Below, piece by piece: positions 48,183-58,211 of a DNA stretch of 64,000 nt. Made by a program: the position numbers and the translations under genes. The notes under the pieces are model-generated. The model had not been told where the DNA came from. It did no database searches and saw nothing but the letters and a program-made list of their open reading frames with translations. The DNA comes from Amia ocellicauda (taxonomy: Eukaryota > Chordata > Actinopteri > Amiiformes > Amiidae): positions 30,052,284-30,116,283 of the forward strand of contig NC_089857.1 in the NCBI RefSeq assembly GCF_036373705.1. Direction: 5' to 3'. Each line of letters starts with the position of its first letter. The stretch's first letter is position 1.

Positions 48183-49735
48183 CAGGGGTAGTCAATTATT
48201 TTTTGTCAGGGTCCAAATTTCTTGGTCAAGGTATAGCCAAGGTCCAGACTCCAAAGGGGGTGAACAAAATCACACCTTCAAATGACCCTTTCCAACACAC
48301 ACACAATTCAGTGAATTAGTAATATATATATAGTAATGCTTATATTTAGTACATTAATTTGACAAAGTACAAAAATATAACGTTTAAATATAAGTATTAA
48401 AATGCTTTCAGACCACTTTTAATTGCGTAAATGTGTTAAATATTATTGTAGGCATATAGATAATAATAACATAATAGAAACTTTCAAACATTTCATTTTG
48501 TGTCTTATTAAAGTCTTTAGCAATTTCCCCTTCGCCCCACTGGGCACAGCAGAAAATGGATGTAGGGAGAATGAGGGTGAAGAGGATTGAGGAATTCTGG
48601 ATGGGGGATCTGGGGGTCCTCCCCCATAAGATTTTAACAATTGGACATCTGAAATGCATCATTTTGAAGTTGAAAAATAGCTCAAAATCTCCATGAAATC
48701 AGTCAGATTTGGACTCAAACATATCTTTGCTTCACAACCACATATCAACCGGAGATTATACATGCAAACTAGACATGGTTTCTGGTGCTTGTCAACCACA
48801 AATCAGTGTCATTGGAGCTCTGTAATTGAAACAGGTGAGGATGCACAATTTTTATTTATGCGCTGCTAGAAATATGTGTCTTCATTGGAAATCAGCTGTT
48901 TCCACCCCTGCTGTAGGAGTTTCTAGGTGAATACAAGCTATGGCACCGTGCCCCCCCGCCCCTGTCCTGTGTATGCACTTCTATATTTTGGAGGCGAAGT
49001 TTAAATATGTCCACACGTCAAACAATACACAGTTTAGCTGTTTATTTATAGAAATCAGGAACACGAACTAATTAACTATGTTTTTGTCGAGTACAAAGTG
49101 ATGCTCTTGCCCCAGTCCAGACTGTGTAGAGACAGACAGCAACTGACTAACTAACTCAGTGTTGCCAGGTCCTCTCCATAATTTCCCCCCAAACTGGTCA
49201 TAAAAATCCCCCAAATCACATATTTTCGCACAAAAAATTTAAACAAAGTGTGGTTGGTGAGGGAGAGGGGGGATGTTGTGGCGTGAGGTCCGGGGGGTTG
49301 TGGGGTGTTTTCAGCTTCACAGGACAGGGAGAATTGTATGTCACCAGTGAAAGAGGTGCAAATCTCTGCATATCCCTAAATTCCCCCAGGTTAAAACAAT
49401 TATCCCCCAAGATTTCCCCCCATACAAATGTTGTCCCCCAAATTTCCTCCTGAACACTTAAAAATCCCCCACATTTGGGGGAAAATCCCCCAATCTGGCA
49501 ACAGTGGACTAACACAGGCTTTATATAGGACATCCCATATGAATACGTCACATCCTATCTGCTAATAACCAGGAAGGGTTGTTACTAGGTTCCACAGAAT
49601 AACAAGCACTTAGTGCAACATTACATAAAAAAACAAAAATCATGATAATACGCTAATTAAAATTATTCTCACAGTCCATTCAAAAGCGCCTGGTGGTCCG
49701 GATATGGCCCACGGTCCGCCTATTGACTACCCCTG
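48183..49735. mobile_element. Non-autonomous hAT-type transposon, 1.55 kb
   Basis: Both ends carry CAGGGGTAGTCAAT as a 14-bp perfect terminal inverted repeat. The flanks are CCCTATTG (48175-48182) and CCCTATAG (49736-49743), an 8-bp target duplication with one mismatch, as expected for hAT elements. No transposase frame is present. Short internal ORFs at 48408-48662 have no recognised domain. A smaller MITE is nested at 49157-49506. Confidence 0.85.
49157..49506. mobile_element. MITE copy A nested in the hAT element
   Basis: The left end CAGTGTTGCCAGGTCCTCTC and right end CAATCTGGCAACAGTG form imperfect terminal inverted repeats. The interior has repeated C5-C6 and G5-G6 runs. The 8-bp flanks AACTAACT and GACTAACA agree at 6 of 8 positions. 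Copy B at 49925-50203 has the same ends in reverse order, confirming that this is a family. Confidence 0.7.
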
Positions 49736-49764
49736 CCCTATAGTGTCTTTCAAGAGTGTATCAA

Positions 49765-49871
49765 TAATACTGAAAATTGTGAACATTTAAAGTCAGACTG
49801 GATAGGATCCTTGGATCACTCAGTTCAGGGTCGAATGGCATCCTCTCATTTGTAAACTTTCTTATGTTCTA
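49765..49871 (+). mobile_element. CR1-type LINE, very short 3' fragment
   Basis: Plus-strand match to the 3' end of the CR1 family: GAACATTTAAAGTCAGACTG, GGATAGGATCCTTGGATCAC, then TGTAAACTTTCTTATGTTCT at the terminus. A block of about 20-30 bases present in the longer copies is missing. Confidence 0.75.
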
Positions 49872-49924
49872 CTGTAATCATGCAAGTTGAATATTCTGAT
49901 ACGATGTCACACCCTGTTTATAGT

Positions 49925-50203
49925 CAGGGTTGTCAGATTGGGGGGAAACTGAAGCCATGGGGGGAAACGTGGGGGGAAAAGGATATCAAACAGGGGGCTA
50001 AACTAAAAAACAGGGGATTGTTTTCATCATTGTAATTTCCCCACAGTACTCTCATGAAGAGTTTACCACACCGACCCAACCCAAACCTCACTTCATCAGC
50101 ACCCCCCCCCAGGCCCTCACTTCTTCAACTCAGTTTGTGAGTCTTGGGGGGAATTTTAGTGATTATGGGGATTTTTATGACCAGAGAGGACCTGGCAATA
50201 CTG
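49925..50203. mobile_element. MITE copy B (inverted relative to copy A)
   Basis: It begins CAGGGTTGTCAGATTGGGGG and ends GAGGACCTGGCAATACTG. The right end, reverse-complemented, matches the left end of copy A, including the later GGTCATAAAAATCCCC word. The flanks are TTTATAGT (49917-49924) and TTAATAGT (50204-50211), an 8-bp duplication with one mismatch, suggesting hAT mobilisation. There is no coding capacity. Confidence 0.78.
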
Positions 50204-50542
50204 TTAATAGTCAGAGAGCGAGAGATGCAGACACTTGCAGATATTCCAATAGCCTAAATCAATAACATTACATTAATACACACATCATATAATTGGGTGA
50301 GGTGAAATAGATTCTTACATAGTTATACAGATATATAGACATGTTAAATCGAGACATTGAGAGAGAGAGAGAACCTCTACTATGGTGTAAAGGGTTAAAC
50401 AGTGGGGGAGCACTACTTAGTTGAAGTTATTCACGTATGTAATTATTGGCTGATTTTAGTGTTTTAATTATGCATTCGTGTAATTATTAGTATTTTAAAA
50501 ATAACTTTGAGGCGTTCTATCCTTGTGAAACGGTCCAATATA

Positions 50543-51494
50543 CACCGATCAGCCATTTGAAGCCAAAACAGCCCTGACCCGTCGAGGCATGGACTCCACT
50601 AGACCTCTGAAGGTGTGCTGTGGTATCTGGCACCAAGACATTAGCAGCAGATCCTTTAAGTCCTGTAAGTTGCGAGGTGGGGCCTCCATGGATCGGACTT
50701 GTTTGTCCAGCACATCCCACAGATGCTGGACATTCCTGAACCATTTTTGCTTTGTGGCAGGGTGCATTATCCTGCTGAAAAAGGCCAATGCCATCAGGGA
50801 ATACCGTTTCCATGAAAGGGTGTACATGGTCTGCAACAATGCTTAGGTAGGTGGTACGTGTCAAAGTAACATCCACATGAATGGCAGGACCCAAGGTTTC
50901 CCAGCAGAACATTGCCCAAAGCATCACACTGCCTCCGCCGGCTTGCCTTCTTCCCATAGTGCATCCTGGTGCCATGTGTTCTCCAGGTAAGCGACGCACA
51001 CGCACCCGGCCATCCACGTGATGTAAAAGAAAATGTGATTCATTAAAACAGGCCACCTCCTTCCATTGCTCCGTGGTCCAGTTCTGATGCTCACGTGCCC
51101 ATTGTAGGCGCTTTCGGCAGTGGACAGGGGTCAGCATTGGCACCCTGACTGGTCTGCGGCTACGCAGCCCCATACGCAACAAACTGTGATGCACTGTGTG
51201 TTCTGACACCTTTCTATCAGAACCAGCATTAACTTTTTCAGCAATTTGAGCTACAGTAGCTCATCTGTTGGATCGGACCACATGGGCCAGCCTTCGCTCC
51301 CCATGTGCCTCAATGAACCTTGGCCGCCCATGACCCTGTCGCCGTTTTTTTCTTCTTGTAACACATCAACTTTGAGGACAAAATGTTCACTTGCTGCCTA
51401 ATATATCCCACCCACTGACAGGTGCCATGATAACAAGATTATCAGTGTTATTCACTTCACCTGTCAGTGGTCATAAAGTTATGACTGATCGGTA
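50543..51494 (-). mobile_element. Tc1-like DNA transposon, copy 3 (longer, broken)
   Basis: Same family as 701-1561 and 19758-20626. The left end CACCGATCAGCCAT follows TA at 50541-50542, and the right end reads GTCATAAAGTTATGACTGAT before a TATA flank. The left TIR is shortened (the CATAACATTATGACCAC part is missing). Unlike the other two copies it keeps the middle of the transposase, but it has its own deletion near 50730-50745 and lacks much of the N-terminal region. Confidence 0.85.
50570..51340 (-). pseudogene. Broken Tc1-like transposase (copy 3)
   Basis: The main minus-strand frame carries [46 protein letters not shown] (the usual WSDES is changed to CFNES, so the first catalytic Asp is lost), GGGSVMLWAMFCWETLGPAIHVD, YLSIVADHVHPFM and FQQDNAPCHKAKMVQE (second Asp). 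A deletion then removes the SPDLNPIE region with the catalytic Glu, and a frame change leads to [55 protein letters not shown]. Two of the three catalytic residues are lost. It shows what the deleted middle of copies 1 and 2 looked like. Confidence 0.8.
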
Positions 51495-51537
51495 TATGTG
51501 CTACCATTTAAATCACTATATAGCCTATATATATATA

Positions 51538-51601
51538 CAGCTCTGGAAAAAATTAAGAGACCACTTAACATTGGTTTCTGAACTTGGAGTGGTCTCTTAA
51601 T
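51538..51601. mobile_element. Remnant of a Tc1-type MITE end
   Basis: CAGCTCTGGAAAAAATTAAG at 51538, just after a TATATA run, is a TIR common in fish Tc1-type elements. AGAGACCACTT and AGTGGTCTCTTAAT lie in inverted orientation 25 bases apart, then the second TIR breaks off. It is followed by a C-rich stretch (about 51660-51735) of unclear origin. Confidence 0.65.
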
Positions 51602-51812
51602 CTCGTTGCGATTGTGCCCCTTCCAGAGTCCGTTGTAAAGCTGCCACTGATTCATCCACACATCCCCCCCCAACACCCCTGTCTTGGAGAATTCGTCCCC
51701 CCCCACTCTGTGATATGTCCTCCCACCCCCCCACATCCTCAGCTTGACAACTCGGTTACACAAACAAACACCATGGGACAATGATATGTAAAATATGCAA
51801 AGTCGGATAATT

Positions 51813-51815
51813 AAC

Positions 51816-51864
<49 letters not shown>
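51813..51864. repeat. AAT microsatellite
   Basis: Uninterrupted run of AAT units. Confidence 0.95.
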
Positions 51865-51865
<1 letters not shown>

Positions 51866-51983
51866 TTATTTATTCATTTAACTAGCACTAGGGGTAATTA
51901 TTTCCTTATGTATTTTTAAATAATCATATTCAAATGCAAGACTATGCCATGTAGAACCATCAGCACATATGTTGTTATTATTA

Positions 51984-52535
51984 CACTGTGTAACTTTTTT
52001 TTTTTTTTGTTCCTCGGTAGTAAGTGTTATTTCCTAATTGCTTGTGTCTCAAAAGTATAGAAAAAGTCTATTATTCCCCACAAACTTTGCTTTTGTGACT
52101 AGGACAGTGATATTTTGAAATGTAACTATTTCCAATGAGGAAACGGGCGACTTTGTGTCTTTTCGTTCACATAAAGTCAGAAAAAAAAAACATTTTAAAC
52201 CAAATTAACATATATTTATACTTATACTTATATTAAAGTAATACAAAAATTAGTACAAAAGATTTAGAAGTGAGTACTTTTTCGAGATTTATGGTTATAC
52301 TGTTACAGTATAATCGTAAATCTCGAAAAACGACTTGCTTCTAAATCTTTTGTAGTCATTTTTGTATTACTTTAGTATAAATACATGTTAATTTGGATAT
52401 CACTGTCCTCATATCACTGTCCTGGTCACAAAAGCAAAGTTTGTGGGGAATAATAGCCATTTTCTATACTTTTGAGGCATAAGCAATTAGGAAATAATAC
52501 TTACTACCCAGGAACAAAAATTGTGTTACATAGTG
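51984..52535. mobile_element. Foldback (long inverted repeat) element, 552 bp
   Basis: The two halves are inverted copies meeting at a palindromic centre near 52300 (GTTATACTG and CAGTATAAT either side). Outer ends are CACTGTGTAAC (51984) and GTTACATAGTG (to 52535), flanked by TTA on both sides (51981-51983 and 52536-52538). Matching words include TTTCCTAATTGCTT and TATTATTCCCCACAAACTTT on the left with their complements on the right. The left arm is longer by about 80 bp owing to sequence at about 52110-52190 missing from the right arm. No coding capacity. The TTA flank would fit a TWA-type duplication (PIF/Harbinger) or part of TTAA (Kolobok/piggyBac). Confidence 0.85.
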
Positions 52536-52540
52536 TTACT

Positions 52541-52566
52541 ATGATGATGATGATGATGATGGTGAT
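52541..52566. repeat. GAT microsatellite
   Basis: A short GAT tract directly abuts the right flank of the foldback element. Confidence 0.85.
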
Positions 52567-52744
52567 GTTAATCTCTGTACTCTGTGTGTGTATGTTTGAA
52601 TTTGGTTCAAGAACTACAGCTCCCACACATCATTGGAGCAAAACAGCTCAGCAAAACCTATAGAGGAGAGACAGCAAGGCATTGTGGGGGGTGTAGTCTT
52701 TCATTCAGCTTCAGTGTTCAAACAAAGAAAATATGTAAAGTATT

Positions 52745-52775
<31 letters not shown>

Positions 52776-52790
52776 ATATATATATATATA

Positions 52791-54008
52791 CACTCACCTA
52801 AAGGATTATTAGGAACACCTGTTCAATTTCTCATTAATTCAATTATCTAACCAACCAATCACATGGTAGTTGCTTCAATGCATTTAGGGGTGTGGTCCCG
52901 GTCAAGACAATCTCCTGAACTCCAAACTGAATGTCTGAATGGGAAAGAAAGGTGATTTAAGCAATTTTGAGCGTGGCATGGTTGTTGGTGCCAGACGGGC
53001 CAGTCTGAGTATTTCACAATCTGCTCAGTTACTGGGATTTTCACGCACAACCATTTCTAGGGTTTACAAAGAATGGTGTGAAAAGGGAAAAACATCCAGT
53101 ATGCGGCAGTCCTGTGGGCGAAAATGCCTTGTTGATGCTAGAGGTCAGAGGAGAATGGGCCGACTGATTCAAGCTGATAGAAGAGCAACTTTGACTGAAA
53201 TAACCACTCGTTACAACCGAGGTATGCAGCAAAGCATTTGTGAAGCCACAACACGTACAACCTTGAGGCGGATGGGCTACATCAGCAGAAGACCCCACCG
53301 GGTACCACTCATCTCCACTACAAATAGGAAAAAGAGGCTACAATTTGCACAAGCTCACCAAAATTGGACAGTTGAAGACTGGAAAAATGTTGCCTGGTCT
53401 GATGAGTCTCGATTTCTGTTGAGACATTCAGATGGTAGAGTCAGAATTTGGCGTAAACAGAATGAGAACATGGATCCATCATGCCTTGTTACCACTGTGC
53501 AGGCTGGTGGTGGTGGTGTAATGGTGTGGGGGATGTTTTCTTGGCACACTTTAGGCCCCTTAGTGCCAATTGGGCATCGTTTAAATGCCACGGCCTACCT
53601 GAGCATTGTTTCTGACCATGTCCATCCCTTTATGACCACCATGTACCCATCCTCTGATGGCTACTTCCAGCAGGATAATGCACCATGTCACAAAGGTCGA
53701 ATCATTTCAAATTGTTTTCTTGAACATGACAATGAGTTCACTGTACTAAACTGGCCCCCACAGTCACCAGATCTCAACCCAATAGAGCATCTTTGGGATG
53801 TGGTGGAATGGGAGCTTCGTGCCCTGGATGTGCATCCCACAAATCTCCATCAACTGCAAGATGCTATCCTATCAATATGGGCCAACATTTCTAAAGAACG
53901 CTTTCAGCACCTTGTTGAATCAATGCCACGTAGAATTAAGGCAGTTCTGAAGGCGAAAGGGGGTCAAACACAGTATTAGTATGGTGTTCCTAATAATCCT
54001 TTAGGTGA

Positions 54009-54011
<3 letters not shown>
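52791..54011 (+). mobile_element. Complete DD36E Tc1/mariner transposon in a TA microsatellite
   Basis: A 1221-bp element with about 29-bp perfect terminal inverted repeats (CACTCACCTAAAGGATTATT... at left, ...AATAATCCTTTAGGTGAGTG at right), embedded in a TA tract on both sides (52744-52790 and 54012-54040), so the TA target duplication is present but cannot be placed uniquely. It contains one open transposase frame. A truncated relative lies at 13646-14325. Confidence 0.95.
52939..53979 (+). CDS. DD36E Tc1/mariner transposase, apparently intact (346 aa)
   Basis: Cut-and-paste transposase. Residues 1-120 form the DNA-binding part with two HTH-like segments (SISQSAQLLGFSRTTISRVYKEW and RATLTEITTRYN...TTLRRMGYISRRPHRVP). 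The DDE domain has D155 (VAWSDESRFLL), D246 (GYFQQDNAPCHK) and E283 ([12 protein letters not shown]). There are 36 residues between the second Asp and the Glu, which places it in the DD36E group rather than classical DD34E Tc1. GGGGVMVWGMFSW and the C-terminal PRRIKAVLKAKGGQTQY are also typical. The frame fills most of the element between perfect TIRs without any stop, so recent mobility is likely. I started at the ATG at 52939 (MGKKGDLSNFERG), which matches the N-terminus of related transposases ([13 protein letters not shown]). Confidence 0.95.
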   Translation: MGKKGDLSNFERGMVVGARRASLSISQSAQLLGFSRTTISRVYKEWCEKGKTSSMRQSCGRKCLVDARGQRRMGRLIQADRRATLTEITTRYNRGMQQSICEATTRTTLRRMGYISRRPHRVPLISTTNRKKRLQFAQAHQNWTVEDWKNVAWSDESRFLLRHSDGRVRIWRKQNENMDPSCLVTTVQAGGGGVMVWGMFSWHTLGPLVPIGHRLNATAYLSIVSDHVHPFMTTMYPSSDGYFQQDNAPCHKGRIISNCFLEHDNEFTVLNWPPQSPDLNPIEHLWDVVEWELRALDVHPTNLHQLQDAILSIWANISKERFQHLVESMPRRIKAVLKAKGGQTQY

Positions 54012-54040
<29 letters not shown>

Positions 54041-54043
<3 letters not shown>

Positions 54044-55485
54044 CAACTTTATTGTGACTGTTCTGCAAAAATCAAGACAGAAATTGAAATACTAAAATCA
54101 AACAATATTGCCTGTAATTGGTTGCTGTAACTCACTAGCTGAAAGAAGAAAGTAATTACCTTAATTTTAATATAGAGTGGTGCAACAACATACTTTCAGT
54201 CATATAGACACTTTTGTCAAGTTACATTGCACTTTCTTTTTGTAAAGCCATATATATGGTGGCAATGTGCCCCCCTCAGGATGAGGAGAGTTTGTAAAAT
54301 GGAATTACTTACTGTAGGTTGTATTACCTTACAAATGTGTTTGATCTTATATGTCATATAAAAAGTGGCATACAATTAGTGATCTTTATTTAAATCACAT
54401 ATCAAGACTGAAGCTGAAATTATGAATTGCACTTGGAGTTTCTAAACAAGAAAAATAAGTATGTGTTAATCAATCTGTGTGGACCTAAAGGTACCAGAAA
54501 TGCAATGGGGGAGAAGATTAGATCTCTTTGTCCATATTCATGTCCTAATTAACATAATCATAAACATTTCTTATGTGTATAATTTGTGATAACTATAACT
54601 CACCTTGGAAAATGGCATCTGCCAAAAATCTAAATACATACATACATACATGGGGTAGTCATATTCGGTAGATTATTTAGTTTTTTTTTATTATATGACA
54701 TAGTGACTTTAAGGTGGCATAAACCAGTAAACTGAAACAATTAGGCAACTAATGTATGGAATACATTTTAGTTGTTTATTTTGCATAGTTCATGTAAACG
54801 TTTTACAATAGCTAAGTATAATTTTCTGATTTAAATGCTAACCCATATCCAGCTTTAATCTGAACCTTGCGTAACACTGGATGATCAAAAACAACATTTC
54901 AAACATCTACTCATGGAACTACAAAGATATGTAACCCAATAACTCACTATTCAACAGATAACTCTCCTGAGCTATTCCTCTCCTGAGCTGCTCCCAGTAG
55001 CTTCCTGGAGATCATTCTGTACTTCCCACTGGTTCCAGAACAATCCTATATTGACAACCCACTGGAACACCACTGGAAATGTGGGGCTTATGAATGCCCC
55101 TAATCATTTGAAGGTTTCATAAAATGACACACATTTTTTATCTGTGCTATTTATATGTATCTAAAATATTGAATTGCAATGGAAAATAATTAACCTAAAA
55201 ATGTGTTGAAATGAGACAAGATCACTGTATCAGACGATAAATCGGATCATGAAATATCACCACTGTTAGTCTGGTTCTTCTGTGCTGCAATTCGGTGAGA
55301 ATGGAGAAGAGATGCATCACAGGGAACTGCAGGAAAGGGAAACGCACACAATGCAGTGCGGCTAGGCTCACTGAATGAATGCTGCTTATTTAATGGAGTG
55401 ATCGGACCAAACCCAGATACTGTGATTTAAAAACTTTGTCCTACACACGTTCTGCTTTGCTGTGACGACGTTCTTCACCATTGCA
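54041..55485. other. Intergenic, mostly featureless
   Basis: AT-rich sequence between the DD36E element and the THAP1 promoter. The only recognised feature is a retroelement tail at 54597-54650. Confidence 0.4.
54597..54650 (+). repeat. L2/SINE-type 3' tail with CATA microsatellite
   Basis: CACCTTGGAAAATGGCATCT followed by GCCAAAAATCTAAATA and then (CATA)n resembles the conserved tail CRCCTTGGATAAAGGCGTCTGCCAA, with several substitutions. The body upstream is not recognisable, so this is an old insertion. Confidence 0.55.
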
Positions 55486-55600
55486 GTTGCGTCACGCAAA
55501 AGGGGCGGACCCTCCAAAAAGGACCACCCAATCAAAACCCGCGCTGCGGGGCACGTTACCTCAAGCGAAGCCAGAGCAGCCATTTTGGAAACTGGAGAAA
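55486..55600 (+). promoter_or_regulatory. THAP1 proximal promoter
   Basis: A GC-richer segment just before the THAP1 start. It has an odd-length palindrome TTGCGTCACGCAA (55487-55499) with a CRE-like core, a GC box GGGGCGG (55502-55508), a CCAAT box CCAATCA (55528-55534) and AGCCATTTTGG (from 55578), which fits the YY1 motif often found at start sites of TATA-less genes. Transcription probably starts near 55580-55600, about 100 bp before the ATG. Confidence 0.55.
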
Positions 55601-55697
55601 GACCTCATCTAAGGAGAATAAATAAATTAATAAATAAAAAAGGGAATTAGTTACATGGTCAGCTTCGCCGTGCTTTCGGCTTCCTTCTAAGGCAGCG

Positions 55698-58211
55698 ATG
55701 GTTCAGTCGTGTTCCGCGTACGGATGTAAAAACAGATATCACAAAGACAAAAACATTTCTTTTCACAAGTAAGTTGAACTCCACTCGGTCACCACAGGGC
55801 GCTAGTACAGCTGTTTTCCAACAGTTTCTGTGTAACGCAGGGGGAACCATGTGAAGTCGATTGCGGGACAAGCTGTGTGATTAAACACGAAAAGTCTGCT
55901 AAATCAATAGCAGACACCCAAAGCTTCCGTGGAAATGCTCACAAAAGCTACGCGTATCCACGGATGTTCATGTAGATGCAATACATGATTTGAGTGTGCA
56001 ATGATAACCCGTATGACGCGTGTTCCTGGGGAGCTGTAGTGTTAGGTTCCTGTCGTGGTGCACATGTGACAGGGAATCGTGTATTGTTTTACTTTGATTG
56101 TTTTTAGAAACGAATTTGAACTCGACATTTGACAACCCAGTTAGGAAGGGGTAGTGCCTCTAATAAAATAGCATGGGGATCACGCAGATTGCAATGCCAG
56201 GCTTCCTCTGTAATGACCTTAACCCATCGAAATGCCCAGACAGTCTGGATACAGGACAGGGGGCGAGGTAGTGATGTCTGCAGTCGGTGTCTCTTTCTTG
56301 GCCGGCCGGGTCGCTCTGTTCAGTGTTATCCTGCATGTTTACTGTGCACATACCTGTTAAACCTAAAAGATCCCAACGGATCACATCCACGGATCCACAG
56401 TGAGGGAATGATACACTGTTATCCTAAAATAGGCATCTGATACAATAGGACCATTGTGAGGATGAGCCGGGGTTCTGCTTGGCTTGTATCCGAATGCAAT
56501 GCCACTTTATTTCTTATTATATAATATGAATTGCCCAGACGTATCCTAGTGCAGTTGTATTCAAACTGCACTAGATACTTTGTAGCTTTCTGACTAGCTG
56601 GGATGTTTTTTGTTTCAGACAAGAAACGGTTTGATTAAGAAGACATCCAGCGTGGTTAGATATTTGCAGCCTGACAGATAATCCCACAGTAGCTCGCTGC
56701 TGTACATGTCAATATTTTGTCCATCTTATCAGTACAATTAATTTACGTGATTCAAAAATGTAGTTTGAAGGTTGAAAGAGGTACTAGTACAGGAATTGTC
56801 AGTTCTGCATTCGTAGCTTAATTATTTACAACTCACAGTATTTGTATAACTATGCTGATACTTTTAAAATTAAGTAGTAATGCATCTACATTTATCTGTA
56901 GTGTGTTGTGTGCAAAATGAGGCACTTGGGAGAAAGGAAGTTGTGATTTCCCAACTATTTGAATACTGCAAGCTGGTGATCTCTTTTACACATTTAAAAT
57001 TAAAAACCTCACGCACAAAATATGTGGAAAAGTTTAGCAGTAGGTAAGAGATGTCATGACCACCCCCCACCCTGTTTTTTCATCCCTCAGATTTCCCCTC
57101 GCGCGTCCTGACGTGTGTGGAAAATGGGTAGCGGCGATGAGACGGAACAACTTCAAGCCCACAAAGTACAGCAATATCTGTTCACAGCATTTCACAAAAG
57201 ACTGCTTCAAGCGAGAGTGCAACAACCGAGTCCTGAAGGAGAATGCAGTGCCCTCACTCTTCTGTTTCAGTAGATTAGAAGAAAAGGTAAATCAAGTAGA
57301 TATTAACATGTAGGCTACATTTTATTGGAAAAATAATATACAAATGCCTTTTATGATTTTGAGTGGTGTTATGTTTCTTAGTGTTCTCAGTTGCAAGGGT
57401 TGTAGTTTTGTGACCTTATTTTGTCCACATTCTACGTCCTCAACATCAATAAGGTACTTCTTTTCACATTGACTCTTAAGAATTTGGAAAACAAAGTAGC
57501 GATCAGCATCAAATTTGCTGTTTAGTGCCAAGACTCATGACTTCACCTTCACTTGCTGTTATTTATTGGGTCTGTTTCCTTTGAAGATCAAACGGCCAGT
57601 GTATCAGCAACCATCTCACTGGTCAATCTTATGAATTATTGCAAAAGGTCAATCTGTTGTATCCCCTTTTAGTGCCCATATTTTGACTATCTTGTACAAC
57701 AGACGTATCTCCATTCAATTCAAATACAAGCAAAGGATTTAAACGTATGCATGCCGATTCCTTATATGCCATTTTCCTGTAGGATGAGGCCTTGGATGAA
57801 CAAGACCCACCAGAAATAACTCTCCCCCCAGAGCTGCCCCTCGCTGTCTCGCAGCAGCAGCCCCCCCCGTTGCAGCCCGAGCACTCCCAGTTGCAGAACA
57901 TCGTGCAGATGGTCGTGCACCCCGCCCTGCTCCCCAGCATGTCCATCTCCTGCGACCACAACTACACAGTGGAAGACACGGTGCAGCAGAAGAAAAGGAT
58001 CCAGCAGCTCGAGGAGCAAGTGGACAAGCTGCGCAAGAAGCTCAAGACGGTGCAGCAGAAATGCAGGCGTCAGGAGAGGCAGCTGGAGAAGATGAAAGCC
58101 ACACGGGAGTTCCAAAAGGACAAGGGCACGGTGTCCGGGGAGAGCTACGTCATCCTCCCCAAGGAGCTCTACGACGTCCTCAAAGGCATCGAGTCCATGG
58201 AAGACTTGTAG
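55698..58211 (+). CDS. thap1: THAP1, three coding exons (231 aa)
   Basis: Sequence-specific zinc-dependent transcription factor of the nucleus. Coding exons: 55698-55768, 57091-57286 and 57783-58211 (71+196+429 nt), all with GT-AG borders (AA|GTAAGT; CCCTCAG|ATTT; AAAAG|GTAAAT; CCTGTAG|GATG). The THAP domain (residues 1-about 81) has the C2CH ligands C5, C10, C54 and H57, the invariant P26, W36 and F58, and AVPSLF in the position of the conserved AVPTIF box. A Pro/Gln-rich linker (about 98-125) follows, then DHNY (147-150), the HCF-1 binding motif, and a Lys/Arg-rich coiled coil (about 156-200, [18 protein letters not shown]) with a likely nuclear localisation signal. Human THAP1 has 213 residues; the extra length is mainly in the linker and C-terminus ([10 protein letters not shown]). 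Start, exon structure and C-terminal half all fit the orthologue. Confidence 0.96.
55769..57090 (+). other. THAP1 intron 1
   Basis: 1322 bp, GTAAGT to CAG. No gene or clear transposon inside. Short frames here (56129-56440 and antisense) have no recognised domain. Confidence 0.9.
57287..57782 (+). other. THAP1 intron 2
   Basis: 496 bp, GTAAAT to TAG, with a moderate acceptor pyrimidine tract. It lies between codons (phase 0), after Lys89. Confidence 0.9.

Noticed and set aside
53041-53591. Antisense ORFs over the intact DD36E transposase
   Set aside because: Shadow frames. The sense frame has all the catalytic motifs and fills the element.
56129-56440. 103-codon ORF in THAP1 intron 1
   Set aside because: No domain, and it lies within a well-supported intron. 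Likely chance.
57762-58115. 117-codon antisense ORF over THAP1 exon 3
   Set aside because: Leu/His-rich mirror of the coiled-coil codons. A shadow frame.
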